Origin: Amyloporia xantha
Lineage: Eukaryota > Basidiomycota > Agaricomycetes > Polyporales > Adustoporiaceae
Assembly (NCBI GenBank): GCA_036971615.1
Contig: JAYKKR010000044.1
Coordinates: 124,001-188,000 of the forward strand
Length of the DNA stretch: 64,000 bases
Direction: 5' to 3'
Below are positions 1-11,423 of this stretch, in pieces. The position numbers were made by a program, and so were the translations under genes. The notes under the pieces were generated by a model, which saw nothing but the letters and a program-made list of their open reading frames with translations, was not told the origin of the DNA and did not search any database. Within the stretch, counting starts at the first letter, position 1. The number at the start of each line of letters is the position of its first letter.

Positions 1-392
1 AGACAGCCACAGATTAGAAGTCACCAGATATAGCCCAGAGATGAGAAGAACAATCAATGAGTGAACAGAAACCAAGCAGAAATGTGAAGTGGCAAGGAAG
101 GAGACGAAGCAGAGTGGTTGTTGAGGAAGAAGAGACGCAACGACCATGACTGCTTAATTTGGTCAGAGTTTGACGCGGCAGACTGACACCTATTTTGGGA
201 ACCCAGGTTTAGGGTTAGCAGGGACTTGGGCGCATTTGCCCTTCAAGTTCTCCTCAGCTGTTCCTCCTAGCTGCTACTGCTTGATATCTATTAGCTCTAC
301 TATCTTGGATCTAAAATGCTGTGACTAGGGACTTTATCTTAGTACCTGTGGCTTTGGGGCATGTCTAGTTCACTGGGACTTGACTGAGCATA
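1..392. other. No gene recognised
   Basis: AT-leaning sequence without a convincing reading frame, RNA gene or repeat. It ends at a TA dinucleotide (391-392) that borders the next inverted-repeat element. Confidence 0.4.
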
Positions 393-1748
393 CATCAGGA
401 AAAACCTCCCAAGGTAATTAGTACTATATTATGTGGAAATGTAGCCAAATAAACATAATACCAGTAATTGGGTATAATTAGAACCAATTTCTCAGTCATT
501 TTTCTGTATCTGTGCAAAGCTCTCAGATACAACTTTGAAAGATTTGAAAAGTCCAGAATGCACGAGCCAGAAGCAGAAGCAAAGCCTGTGTAATAGGCAA
601 TAGGCAATAGACAATTGATTGTTTGTGGCTTGAGTGATATCCATATAATTTGGGAGTCATTTCACACCAATATACCACAATTATACCACAATTAGTCAAT
701 AGATATAAGGCTGCTCTATGGAAGCTGCCTATTTCTCATGTTTAATGCCATATTTTTAAAAGTACAGCTACTATTGTTATGTTGCATGACTTGTTGCGGT
801 CACTAATATATTAGCAGTTGAAATCTACACAGAGGACAGAGGGACTTCGTCAATTTGTCCGATGTTCGATCACGTGCTGTGGCTGCCACCATCGGGCCGC
901 GGTCGGAGTTTCAACACGTCATTGGGCAGTACTCGATGACGTTGCTGCTGTCTCCCAACTACCTCCTACATCACACACGCCGCATCATCCGCATCGCGCG
1001 CACCGCATCGCATGTACCTCTAATGACACCGACGACGGAGGACACCGCTGCCGCCGCAGACAGACGACTCGCATCAACAAGGACAATAACGCCGACGGAC
1101 GACACTTACAGTGACAACAACAACCACACCGACGACGACGACGCCAACCGATGATGCCGACACCGACGGACGGACGATGCAGATGACGGGACGACGAGCG
1201 GATGACGGCAGACGACGGACGACGGCAGACGACGGACGACGGACGACGCGGACGACGGACATGACTGCAGACGACGACGGGACGACACGGACGACGGCAG
1301 ATGACCGATGACGACCGACGAAGGCAGATGACCGATGACGACCGACGAAGGCAGATGACCGACGACGGCAGACAACTGACGACGATGAGGAGGAGCGATG
1401 ATGAGGAGAAGCGACGATGGAATGCTTATGATAATAATATGTATCTCTTTGTTGTATATACAGTCAATCAATATGTACATTTTGCTATTCAATACTATCC
1501 ACTGCGAACAAGAATATGAGTAGTAAAGCAGTGCAATATATGAACGAAACATTTGAAACCCATGCGGCTGAATTATGGGAAATTTACATGAATAAACTGC
1601 GTTTTTCGGGAGGGGGACCGCAGAATCCGCAACAATAGAAGGTAATTCTGGATAATGGCCTGAATGGAGATAATTGCATCTATTGTCTGAAATTTAGCTA
1701 CATTATGGTACATTCCTCATAAATTACACTGGGAGGTTTTTCCTGATG
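393..1748. mobile_element. TA-flanked terminal inverted repeat element (non-autonomous)
   Basis: The left end reads catcaggaaaaacctccca and the right end (1730-1748) is its reverse complement. With two mismatches the inverted repeat extends to about 27 bases. TA lies immediately outside both ends (391-392, 1749-1750), the target duplication known for Tc1/mariner-type elements. No transposase frame is visible inside, so it is probably a deletion derivative. The interior carries a GC-rich minisatellite foreign to the AT-rich ends. Family assignment is inference from the TA and the inverted repeats only. Confidence 0.6.
1020..1400. repeat. GC-rich minisatellite (gacgac/gacgg units)
   Basis: Imperfect units of gacgac, gacgg and gatgaccgacgacg run through the interior of the 393-1748 element. 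Because they lack stop codons they produce overlapping open frames on both strands. Their low-complexity content argues against real proteins. Confidence 0.7.
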
Positions 1749-1750
1749 TA

Positions 1751-2405
1751 GACGGTTGTTCTGTCCCTGCTCTGCACTATCTGGTAACTCATGTGAGTCC
1801 TCCTTCTCTCTTTATTATTCTTCACTCTTGGAGAAGAGCCTCAGGGCTGTCCCAGCCTATTCTGTGAAGGTATGAAGGAGTTCTGAGAGATATTGAAGGG
1901 TCTTGGATGGAATGGGCGCTTTTTGCAGTTTTGATTGGGAGATAACTGGGGATCCAATGTGAGTCATCCTTTCGCTTTTATACCATTCTATTTGCATTGT
2001 TAAGCCCTTCCAGATGAGCCCTTGCTCATCTGAATCCGCCCACTCCTTCCTCCTCTGTTGCCCCTTTTTACCAAAAACCTCGTCTTGTCCATATCTCAGG
2101 AATCCATGGACGGTTTCCTTTGATTGTTGTATAGAATGAAAGCCCTAATTACAGGCTTCCAGACGATATATACATTGGTGGGTCTACATCCAGTGGTTTC
2201 TGTTCTATGGCTGCATGTTGAACGACCTCCTCCTCATTCTCCCATTCTTCATATGCACCCTTCTCTATCTATTCCTGCACTGATATATCACATTATTCAA
2301 CCATCTAACACTCCTTTACTTCCACATTCATCTACCCGCAGTCTCTTTTATTGGCCAGAGTCAAGATTTGCAATTCTGAGATGCGTCTTACTCTGTTTTA
2401 GCTGT
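1751..2405. other. No gene recognised
   Basis: Spacer between the inverted-repeat element and the gaacct repeat. A frame of about 110 codons (2124-2456, plus) runs into the repeat and resembles nothing I know. I see no RNA gene or transposon end. Confidence 0.35.
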
Positions 2406-2410
2406 CTCCT

Positions 2411-2565
2411 AAGTTCAGTTCAGTTCAGTTCGGCAGGTATTTTGGCCGAACCCTGAACTGAACCTGCATGCATATGCCCGAACCTGAACCTGAACCTGAA
2501 CTGAACCTGCCGAACTGGTTCGGCAGGTTCGGTTCAGGTTCGTAACTGGTTCGAACCTTCTGAAC
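2411..2565. repeat. gaacct/ttcggcagg short tandem repeats
   Basis: Runs of cctgaa, gttcagttcag and gaactggttcggcagg in both orientations form an imperfect palindromic cluster. A related cluster based on ggttcgg/ccgaacc lies at 3650-3845, on the other side of a gene-like segment. Confidence 0.7.
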
Positions 2566-2689
2566 CTCTAATTTTCCAATTTTCCAATTTTTGTTCATTT
2601 TGTACTTGTCTACCGTACAGATCCACAACATGATAATACCTATTCAGATAAACATACTTATCATCCTTGAAAACAAACTGAATGTACAA

Positions 2690-3600
2690 ACCTGTTGAAT
2701 TCGCACTCAACGCGGAGCCCCCTGCCAGATCAACGCTCGCAGGCAACATGTCTGCGGCGGCGCGAGGTTAGGTTGTCAGCGGTAGCAGCAACAACGTCAC
2801 GTACCTTTAGGGGCCCTGCTGCTAGTACCGACACCCGAGCTTGACGGCGCTGGTCTGCAGTGTGTGGAACAACCATCAGCGTGTACTTCGTCACCGTGCG
2901 TGCATACATTACACCCCATCCACACCTGCAAGAGGCTCTGGTGTGCCCGTCCAGTCCGCAAGCAGCACCACCTGGACGATCGACCCCGGATTTCCCGTAG
3001 CGCGGCCTGAGACGTTAATGATCGGCTGTGGGGCGGACACGTTCGAGCGCGTGCGCAGGACATTGTATGCAATCTTGAAGACGAGGGCGAGTGGGGATGT
3101 ATTGTACAGCGGGCTGTAGGGCGCGGATGGCGGTGGGAGGGCCACGTCAAAGACGACGGCAACAGTGGCAGCGCAACGGATTCGGTCAGCGCAGATGCCC
3201 CCCCCTCCTGCCTGCCCGCGTTCTCCTCTCGCTGCACTCTGGACGGTTTGGGTACATACCTTCACTGCGCCGCCATTACTAGCCATGTCTGCGCGCGGCA
3301 GCCATCATGTTGTGTCCCTGCAGGCATCGGGCTGTTTCCTGAGTGTGATCAAGATCACTCGATTGCGAGCACGAGTGCTGGCGATGTACAACGCCGGCGT
3401 CTTGTTCTTGAGCTGGCGGACCTGACGCAGTTGCTGGTGGGTGCTGACCGAATCTGGTGTTGCTGACGTCGTGGCGCCCAAGCCGAGTCCGGACAATGCG
3501 CGATGTAGCGGCGTCGATGGCGCAAAGGGGCTGGTGGTGGACTCCTGCGGTCAGGCGAGAGGCATGGGGGCGAAGCGTGGGGTCAACGCGGCATAGCCGC
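2690..3600 (-). pseudogene. Possible host-gene remnant, function unknown
   Basis: Two minus-strand frames have non-repetitive, protein-like composition. One (about 3305-3570) contains LKNKTPALYIASTRARNRVI. The other (about 2909-3180) contains SPLALVFKIAYNVLRTRSN. They could be exons of one gene with its start near 3570, but I could not find a complete splice path, and the downstream frame runs into the gaacct repeats. I do not recognise the family. It could also be cargo of a repeat element, since related repeat clusters lie on both sides. Confidence 0.3.
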
Positions 3601-3649
3601 AGCCGTCAAGGATGATGTCTGGAGGAGGGAAAGGCACAGGTTGATCTTG

Positions 3650-3845
3650 ATGAAATCGATCGGATTCCCTAATTGGGTTCTCGGTTCGGACGCTGTTCGG
3701 ACCGCGTTCGACCAATGTGCTGCCACCCCAGAACCGCGGACCGAACCTAGCGGCCAGCGGCTGGACCGAACCTGGACCGAACCTGAACCTCAGGTCCGGT
3801 TCACCGGTTCGGGGTTCGGACCTAGGTTCAGGACCGAACTTAGGA
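3650..3845. repeat. ggttcgg/ccgaacc repeat cluster
   Basis: Imperfect copies of ggttcgga, gaccgaacct and cggttcaccggttcgg in both orientations, related in core sequence to the cluster at 2411-2565. Confidence 0.65.
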
Positions 3846-3859
3846 GACACTACTCTGTT

Positions 3860-4559
3860 TGACCTCTGACTTTTGACCTCTGACTTTTGACTGTTAACCA
3901 TCAGTGAAAGAAAGACTCTGTGGATGTATGGAGTAAATATGAATAAAGGAGAGGAGATGGCTGTGGCTGCACAGAGGTGAGTACACATATTATACTCCTA
4001 CTTTTGCTCACTTCTGATTTCCCTTTTTCATGCCACATAATATCTATAATACTCTTCTTTCTCTCACCATTATATTCCTGCTATTCAGCAGCTCTTTGTG
4101 GTTATTCTGTATGAATGTACATTTCCTATTTCAATATCTCCATTTTAACCAGTACTACAGATCACCTTCACATGTATTTGAGCTAAATTATTCTAATAAA
4201 ACATAGAAATTGAATAGAATGATAGTAAATAGTAGGATACCATAGCTATTTCATAGCCAGTAGAAAATATAGCTCAAATAATGCATATCAGAGATACCAG
4301 GAATTTATTATACAAGCAAGTGAGAAAACAATCTTTTTACATATTATACTGTTTATAAATAATGTATTATAGCTTTATAAATATTCTACAGTCTCAAAAA
4401 GAAACACAAGCTAGCCTAGGATGCTCTGAGAAATCTAAAATATCTCAGAGAAACTCAGGCTTACCTGAGATGCTCTGAAATAACCTGAGCTACTCTGAGA
4501 AACCTCATATATCTCAGAGCACCCTAGGTTACCCCAGAGAAAAAGTGTTTTTCCTGATG
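3860..4559. other. AT-rich segment with CTCAGAG repeats and an element-end relic
   Basis: No gene is seen. From about 4385 to 4535 the motif ctcagag/ctctgag recurs around cctgagat and ccta(g)g. The segment ends with gtttttcctgatg (4547-4559), the same 13 bases that close the inverted-repeat element at 1748. The next base (4560) starts near-perfect homology to 14502 onward. This is therefore a breakpoint where an element end abuts a truncated KDZ copy. Confidence 0.5.
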
Positions 4560-4607
4560 TTCTAGTTGTATGTGACATGCTGACACATTTCTGGTGTTAC
4601 TATTTGG

Positions 4608-4800
4608 ATAGCATTGTGGAGACACCTATCGGATCAACTGCGGCGACATGAGCGCAGTCCTCACTCGTTTGGAAGAGGTCGAGAAGCTCGCCACACGCTT
4701 TGTCGAGAACCGCCATCAAGACGCAGACGAGATCTCCAGGATTTTGGATGGATACAGGGAGGTGCTTTTGCCAGATGAGGTGTGGGGTACTGTCTCCTAG
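4608..4800 (+). pseudogene. Last exon of W-rich KDZ-associated protein (fragment)
   Basis: The acceptor ttggatag is followed by a frame of about 60 codons ending in TAG at 4798-4800, near-identical to the last exon of the full gene at 13956-14742. Upstream exons are missing because homology stops at 4560. Compared with the other copy, two CpG sites near the exon start have become TpG (attgtgg against atcgcgg), as expected from deamination of methylated cytosine. Confidence 0.6.
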
Positions 4801-5775
4801 CGCCATCTCGCAGGTGGGTCTCGTCTGGTTGTGTATGTATTTCTTGTCACTCCCTGTATGAGCACGAGTGCATGACGTCCCCAGTGTCTGCCATTCGTCC
4901 AATGGACCTCGTATTTAAGTGGCTGAATCACATTACCATCCAATCATGTGGATGGCGATGCGATTCAGACACTTAACTTCCGGGTAGCATTGACGAATGG
5001 CCCAGCTCGAGGACACCAGCAAATCATGCTCTTTGGACGTCACGCCATGTCAAAGGTGGGTGTTTCCAGGTGGTGTATGTATTCGTTGCGTCTGCACAGT
5101 GAGAGCATGAAGGCATGATGTCCTTTTGCGCCAGCCGATCCTTCAATGTCCTTGGTATTCAAGCGGCTGAATTGGATGGCCATCCAACAATGGTTGGATG
5201 GCGATTCGATTCAGATGCTTTGATCCAGGGTAGCATTGAAGAATCGTGCAGGTCGAGAATGCGAGCACATCATGCCGGCTGCGCACCATGTGCCACACCT
5301 ACGCGCGCCATGCACGGGCGCCATCGGATGGCGCATATTGCCGCTGAACGAGGCGGCTTCATCTATGACCTTCGGAGCCACAGGTATGCGGCTCTGAAGA
5401 GCATAGATGAAGGCGCCCTGTCTGGCGAGCGATAGCGCCATCTCCCAACAGTGAGCATCAGCGCGCATGCACTTTGCCATCGGATGGCGCCCGTTGCCGC
5501 CGGTCAAGGCCCATTTGACTTATGTCCTTCTGAGCCACAGGTATGCGGCTCGGAGGAACATAAGTCAGGTCTTCCTGTCTGGAGTCTGACTCTCTAACGT
5601 GAGTTTCAAATTTATGGTCTGAATGGATGCGGGATTCATGCATGGCGCTGTTGGATAAAACCCATTAACTCCTTGCTCTCTACGTTCAAACAGTGGAATC
5701 GAGTTGCCCTCCGTGCCATGAGTACTCCGGATGCAGCTGATTTGTCCATCAGCATCAGGGGTCACTAGTGGTGGC
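4801..5775. repeat. Hairpin-rich intergenic module, copy 1
   Basis: No coding frame is supported. Several long imperfect palindromes occur, including one around gccacaggtatgcggc (about 5345-5412) and another ending aacataagtc (about 5515-5570). Palindromic gcgccatcggatggcgc boxes and stems around ccatccaac/gttggatgg (about 5170-5205) are also present. The same module occurs at 14743-15715 and, inverted, at 23740-24700, always beside the W-rich protein gene. Confidence 0.6.
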
Positions 5776-6420
5776 CAGGATTGTAATACAATTGCCCTCA
5801 GACCTCCTGAAATGGTCGTGTATGGTGAGTTAGCATTGTATTGTAATAGATGCCCTGCACAGATTGTGATTGTAGATCCTCACTATATTGTGAATGAGCA
5901 TTGTACAACAAGCATTGTGGATGGGCCTTGTGAGCGCTGTGAATGATTGTGAATGAATATTGTATGTCCTGTAAATGATTGTAGATGGGTATTGTACATC
6001 CTGTGAATGATTGTGGATGGGCATTGTATGTTCTGTAGATCATTGTGGATGAGCATTGTAAGCCCTGTTGATCATTGTGGATGAGCATTGTATGCAACAA
6101 TCTGGTGCAATTATGATTATTGTATTGAATAGCCATATTGGAGTGGATCCCAGTGGCATATAGCAGCCCCAGATTGACCATTACCATATTTGGAATGGCC
6201 CATTCAAATGGTTTCTAATGATGTATAGCAAGCATTGAGCCAATTGGAATTTTGAATAGCCACATTCAAATGGATCCTAATGGTATATCATAACCTTACT
6301 GGACATTACCATATTTGGATTAACAGAAATAAGCGAATTTTAATATGATATTTTGACCCAGAACCTATTCAGTAGAAATACTACAATACCCATCCACAAT
6401 GATTTACAGGATATATGGTC
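5776..6420. mobile_element. Foldback-type element, copy 1, truncated, centre inverted
   Basis: It begins caggattgtaatacaattg. The left arm is made of about 32-base units containing cattgtggatgagcattgta. The unique centre (about 6090-6380) runs in the opposite orientation to that of the fuller copy at 15716-22276. A short piece of the opposite arm follows and homology stops at about 6420. Long inverted arms built of short tandem repeats are the hallmark of Foldback elements. No transposase is encoded. Confidence 0.65.
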
Positions 6421-6659
6421 CGTACATGAAATATGTGACCCAATACGAGTTTCACAAGGGCACCACTCATAGCGATGCTGATGGCAAGCGCGCCATCTGT
6501 ACATTCTATTTTGTCGATATTTGCCAACAGTGCAATGTAATATATGACTTGGCAAATAGAAAAATATTCTCTGAAATACATACAAATGGCACAGTTGATG
6601 GCAGATTGCAATGGAGGATAAATGATGCATAGGAAAGGCAAGGATGTAGTGCAATGAAG
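6421..6659. other. Unassigned internal KDZ-copy sequence
   Basis: A plus-strand frame ending at 6632 gives a protein-like stretch (GKRAICTFYFVDICQQCNVI), but no start, partner exon or homologue is visible in the window. It may be a relic of a gene near the transposase-side end. Confidence 0.25.
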
Positions 6660-7087
6660 CATGAAATTATGGCACGGTAGGCAGACACATCTCCACAGGG
6701 TACATTATAGCGTTGGCCGAAGCTACAGAGCAGGCAAAAATATAGCGGTAGAATATGGCGCAGTGGGCCGACACATCGCACCAGAGTATATTATAGCATT
6801 GGCCGAAGCTACAGCGCAGGCAAAAATATAGCGGTAGAATGCGGCGCAGTGGGCTGACACATCTCCACAGGGTACATTATAGTGTTGGCCAAAACTACAG
6901 CGCAGGCAAAAATATAGTGGTAAAATAGGGCGCAGTGGGCCGACACATCGCACCAGAGTATATTATACCATTGGCCGAAGCTACAGCGCAGGCAAAAATA
7001 TAGCGGTAAAATAGGGTGCAGTGGGCCGCCAGTCTTTTCAGGCGATATTTGCGCCATCGGCTCACACTGCAGCCAAGGCAATATTAT
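6660..7087. repeat. Subterminal repeats of KDZ copy C1 (about 86-base units)
   Basis: Roughly four units contain gtgggccgaca, ttggccgaagctaca and caggcaaaaatatagcggta. Successive gcaaaaatatagc motifs are 86 bases apart. The same sequence appears inverted at 10955-11160. Frames read through these units are repeat artefacts. Confidence 0.75.
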
Positions 7088-7179
7088 GGCGTCGGCAGAC
7101 GTCCGCTCTCCTTACACTGTAGGAAAAATATCACCCATATCTCTCCCTAGTCATTAGGCTATAATGACTGAATGGGCTC
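7088..7179. repeat. Terminal inverted repeat, transposase-side tip of C1
   Basis: From outside inward it reads gagcccattcagtcattatag, then agggagagatatgggtgat, then ctacagtgtaaggagagcgg and the gtcgg/ccgac block. The match to the end at 10859 (ctacagtgtaagg, ccataatattgcc) is closer than to the outer element, so these two ends belong to the same family. Immediately outside is cgactgc (7180-7186). Confidence 0.75.
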
Positions 7180-8290
7180 CGACTGCCTGGCCAGGACACA
7201 TGCTAACTTATGGGGCGTATCTAGAAGGCACCGTTGTTCAAGAACGCGACTGGATCATGATGGCTGTCGTGAACCTGTGCGCCGTCTTGGAATATGGTCG
7301 GCCAAACGCTGTCCTCAGGCGCATCTCCGGTATCGGAGGTCGAGAAGCACACATCGGCAAGGCGAGCGTCAGCCCGATAGTGGCGAACGCCGCAGCTGGA
7401 CGAGTGAAGTTAATGGCAAAGAAGGCGGAGGATGATGAGAAGAGGATGGACATTGATGATGAAGATGTGCCTCCCGAGGCGCTATGCGCACATCACAAGT
7501 CTTCCCCCATGCTCTCTGACACCATCCCATCCCCGAGCAAGCCCGCGCTTCCCCGGCGCTGTTGACAGGTATGCAGCTCGCGTTCTCAATGCTCGCCCAC
7601 GTCCTCGAGAAGCCGATGCGAAAATCATCACCATTCGCACACTCGACCCTCAACCCATACATCACCATCTTCCTTACATTCCTCGCCACCACGCTGAAGG
7701 ACAGCCACGCGCTTGCGATATTGGAGCGCGCTATCCCGTGGAACGTTCTTGCGAAGTTCCTCGAGAGCGTACCCCGTCGGATCATGTACCGCGAGTTTCA
7801 GAAGGAGTGTGGCGATGGCGCGCCGTTGTTGACAAGCGGATCCAAGCCGCTGGCCGAGGACTGGTGCCTGCGAGGCATGGGCTGGAGTGGCAAGAAGGTC
7901 TATGCCATGGGCTTCTGGTCACAGGAGGCTGCATCCGAAGAGCACAACATCGAGATGGAGGTTCTCGACAAGGTCGAGTCCGGCGATCAGACGGACGGGA
8001 TCATTGAGGATGGTGATGATGATGACTCGAAAGGGGACCCGATGCGCGGCGAGCTTTGCAAGCGGTGGGTGTGCGTCGCCCCTGCCGGACTTAAAATTGC
8101 GAAGTACGTCAAAGGTTTCCACTACGTCCCGCCTCCAAGTGGGGATGGCCGAGGGCAGTGGAAAGTCGATGGTGTCCTGGCGGAGAAGGTCTCGAGGTGG
8201 CAGGAAGAGGACAGGTGCAGACTCAGCGTCCACCACGACGCCCTACCACGTCCGTGCATTGCTCGCGCATGCAGCTGGGATCTACTGAAT
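7180..8290 (+). pseudogene. EST1/SMG-like DNA/RNA-binding protein, C-terminal fragment
   Basis: Two successive plus-strand frames contain QERDWIMMAVVNLCAVLEYG (about 7238-7297), then NPYITIFLTFLATTLKDSHA, IPWNVLAKFLESVPRRI and EDWCLRGMGWSGKKVY (7640-7910), and an acidic run. From memory this order matches the C-terminal half of basidiomycete EST1/SMG7-like proteins, which act in telomere maintenance or nonsense-mediated decay. The N-terminal half is absent because coding similarity begins directly at the KDZ element tip (7179), so the element appears to have cut the gene. An intron of about 50 bases near 7510-7560 would link the frames. The 3' end after about 8200 is unclear; a short frame beginning MAPKIEQQVADMRKQIE (8289) may be its tail. 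Confidence 0.6.
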
Positions 8291-8592
8291 GGCACCCAAG
8301 ATCGAACAGCAAGTCGCGGATATGCGCAAACAAATCGAGCGGGACAACGAGGACAGGCCGAATGGCAAGATTTCGGATGCCGACCTCCATATGCCTGGTC
8401 TTTCTGGTGTATATACTCAACCCAAATGGATGATTACAGTCTTCACATATATTTATTGATGAGTTTCAGTCGACTAAGAACATACACGTCTTCCCAACAT
8501 GCGTGCATATATACTCAAATCATACTATCAAAAACGGCACACCAACTCAAGATATGATACAGAACATTACAGAGAAAGTAAATACAATCACC

Positions 8593-10497
8593 CTAATCGA
8601 ATTCCGAGGTGTCAAGTGTGAGATCGATGACCTCACGAGCTTGCTCAGCTTTTGGGATGCATGCCCTGAGGATTCGCCTACATTTCACGGGACACTGAGA
8701 TTGAAGATGATAGTCATGAGAGGGAGACGATGGAAAATTTTCAGAACTGGCCTCTCTTTTGCCAAGAGAGGTTGAACCCAAGGGAAGGAGAGCACGAATG
8801 ACTTCAACAGATGACTCAGTCGAAGGAGTCCCTATGGTCATACTGCTCGAGGTGGATGGCGGATAAGTGGTATCGGGGACTGAAGTGAATGAATGCAACT
8901 CTTCGAGTGCGAGAGACGAACTGCCACCGATCAGAGGTGATAACAGGTGTCGAGTACCACAAGATGGCTGTGAGGATTGTGACGGATCGGAAAGTGGGGA
9001 GCTCTCTGGAATGGGAGGACAAGTGTGGTGAAGGAACATGTTTACTCCCATACAGAGGCCGCAATGGCGGCATCCACCCAAGACGGATAGCAACTGCGTG
9101 TATGCGACACCAGGATTGTCACGACTAATGAGCTTGAGAATGGTGGCATCCATTTCTTCGTCGGACGGAAGCGGCAGGTCATGAATGCCACGGTGAGCAT
9201 ATTCTTGCGGGGTGTAGTCGATATTCGCAGGGGATCGTCAACATAGCCTGGTGCCATGTCTACGTCATGCGTTAGTGGAGAGTAGCAACAAAAGACAGTG
9301 CAAGTACTCACGTTCGAGACCAGGCCAGTCACCTAAACATAGATTATGCATGAGACGACAGTGTTCAGATCTAGAAGCTAAAGGCAACACTTACCAATGG
9401 TAGGTGTCTGAATCCCTGCCGCGGCATAGTATGGCCGACGAGCCTGAGGTGTAGATGTGATAGGCCTCTGAATTCTATATCCATGGCTAAACGGTAACAT
9501 CACGTTCAAATTTGAGAACATTGCGCTGCCGGACGGTGAGGGGGCTCGACTTTATTGTATGAAGCCGGCAACATGCGTTGCTTCCCTATATATGACTGTG
9601 AACCAGCGAAACACTTCTACAATTTAATACTAACCTTTCTGTTGCTGCGAAGAGGGCCCCGGGCCTGCTACAGGTCGTATGCCATCAGCTAGCTGACAGT
9701 ACCGAAGTGTTATATAAAAGAAAACATACCAGCGGAGTTCTCTTTATCAGACATATCTTAGGATTGGCCAGTCAGGCGTGATCACTAGAGGAACAGTTGA
9801 GAATTACTTACTACTCCCAACAGTCCCAAACGGATCCTTCAGAGGGAAAAGTGCATAAGATTGCCCAGTGAGACTAGTAGGCAGACGCAGCAAGCGGCAT
9901 AGATTGACTGTGTGTCACGGCGGAATCAGGAATTACACCGCAAGCAGCTAGGTGTATGTTTACTTACGAAAATATGAGCATCCGGTCACCTTACCACGCT
10001 TCCAATGTGCACAGCCAAGACATGGATTGTCGGCATGTTCGCCTTTCCATGGGACAAAAAGCTTGACTGGATGGTCGGGGCCACCACGCAGCGAGCAAAA
10101 ACAGGTTATGTTTGATAACCAATCAAACTTGTCGCAATAGGCAACAAGTTCATCGAGTGGGATAGGGCGCTGAAGGCTATCGCACGGGCTGAACATGTTA
10201 CTTTAGCAAGACACAATTCTCGAAACTGACTAGAACGGCCACTTACTATGCAGCATCCTTAAGAGACGGTACAGGATCGGCGGTGAATGTCTGAATACGT
10301 GGGGTTATCTTCAATATGTGCTTCCACACGGATTCCTCGTCGTCATAGCGTTCGGACACAGTCAACTCAGAACGAGGTGAGGCTGAGAGCTTGCTGAATA
10401 CCGGAGCCATATGAACGGAGAAAAGAGTTGTGGTAGTGACTTTCAGCGACAGACCCCAGCCAAGTTTTATACGAGCTTTGAGACGCCGGGCAGTCAT
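8593..10497 (-). CDS. Multi-exon host-like gene with a Cys-rich cluster, function unknown
   Basis: The proposed start is MTARRLKARI at 10497. Exon 1 runs to about 10249 and splices (GTAAGTGG...AAAG) to an exon at 10196-9960. That exon carries the segment CFCSLRGGPDHPVKLFVPW followed by CLGC...GCSYF, which vaguely recalls GRF-type zinc fingers. Several short exons follow, and a long last exon (about 9150-8593) contains VLGGCRHCGLCMGVNMFLHH and ends EVIDLTLDTSEFD. Intron spacing is typical of basidiomycetes. Exons between 9950 and 9150 were not resolved. It lies between two outward-facing KDZ ends and looks like host DNA, but I cannot name it. Confidence 0.5.
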
Positions 10498-10858
10498 AGA
10501 ACACACTGACGAGATTTTGGAGACATGTGAATATAGGGACATGAGGATGCAAATCACTTTGCAAAGAGAAAATTTAGGAAAATGAAATAGATAGATGAAC
10601 ATGCGGATGAGGAGAAAATGCGAATCCAGTGACCACGTGGAGGACGGGAACTTGAGCCTCGTTGCATAAATCCTAATGAGGTAGTGTACAAAAGAGGGAA
10701 CAGCAGACACCCGCCCTGTATCTAATGTGGAAGGTGGCGGCTTGAGTGTCTATAGAAGAGGATTGGCGCGAAGCGTGATGTCGGCCCGGTGATGACAGCT
10801 GTCCATCACGCGAAGCTCAAGCCGGGCTGAGCCGGCTTAGTCATTTTGCGACGACTGC
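10498..10858. other. Presumed 5' region of the minus-strand gene
   Basis: No coding frame is supported. An imperfect palindrome with gcgaagcgtgatg and catcacgcgaagc (about 10770-10815) precedes the KDZ tip. The last seven bases (cgactgc, 10852-10858) equal the seven bases just after the other KDZ tip at 7180. Confidence 0.4.
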
Positions 10859-11160
10859 CACACCATACAGTCACTGTAGCCTACACTATAGGGAGAGATA
10901 TGGGTGATATTTTCCCTACAGTGTAAGGAGAGCGGACGTCGGCCGACGCCATAATATTGCCTGCGCTGTAGCTTCGGCCAATGGTATAATATACTCTGGG
11001 GCGATGTGTCGGCCCACTGCGCCATATTCTACCGCTATATTTTTGCCTGCTCTGTAGCTTCGGCCAACGCTATAATGTACCCTGTGGAGATGTGTCGGCC
11101 AACCATGCTATATTCTACCGCTATATTTTTGCCTGCTCTGTTCGGCTATATTTTACCCCT
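10859..11160. repeat. Terminal inverted repeat and subterminal repeats of C2
   Basis: The tip CACACCATACAGTCACTGTAG is followed by agggagagatatgggtgat, the ctacagtgtaaggagagcgg block, gtcggccgacgcc, and about two 86-base subterminal units containing gcttcggccaa and tgtcggccca. The units are inverted relative to those at 6660-7087. 11160-11423 holds no recognised feature. Confidence 0.75.
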
Positions 11161-11423
11161 GGGCGGATGGGTTGGCCATTGCGCCATACATCAACACTAT
11201 AATTCTCCCTGAACTCTACTGTCGGCTGATGTCTTCTACGACATTTCTATACACATAGTGTGTACTGTATGCATTGCAATGACAAATATGCTTGAACACT
11301 GCCTGTTGTTGAGTTTCACATGATGTTTCATTTGTATCACCAATTAGACTACTCAAGCACAGACAGTAATGGGATACATTGACAGTGTGATAACCAATAT
11401 TTACTGTCTACATTGTATGGTAC

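Larger units (their letters stand above)
4560..7179 (-). mobile_element. KDZ-type element copy C1: transposase-side end only, truncated
   Basis: This segment ends at 7179 with the tip tgactgaatgggctc, the reverse complement of the transposase-side tip of the nested KDZ elements. Inward come a terminal inverted repeat, 86-base subterminal repeats (6660-7087), a foldback insertion, the hairpin region and the last exon of the W-rich protein gene. All are in inverted orientation relative to the nested pair. It is broken at 4560. The stretch 4560-6090 is more than 99% identical by eye to 14502-16030. Confidence 0.75.

Noticed and set aside
855..1552. Overlapping frames on both strands
   Set aside because: Arg/Asp/Thr or Val/Ser/Pro runs from the gacgac minisatellite.
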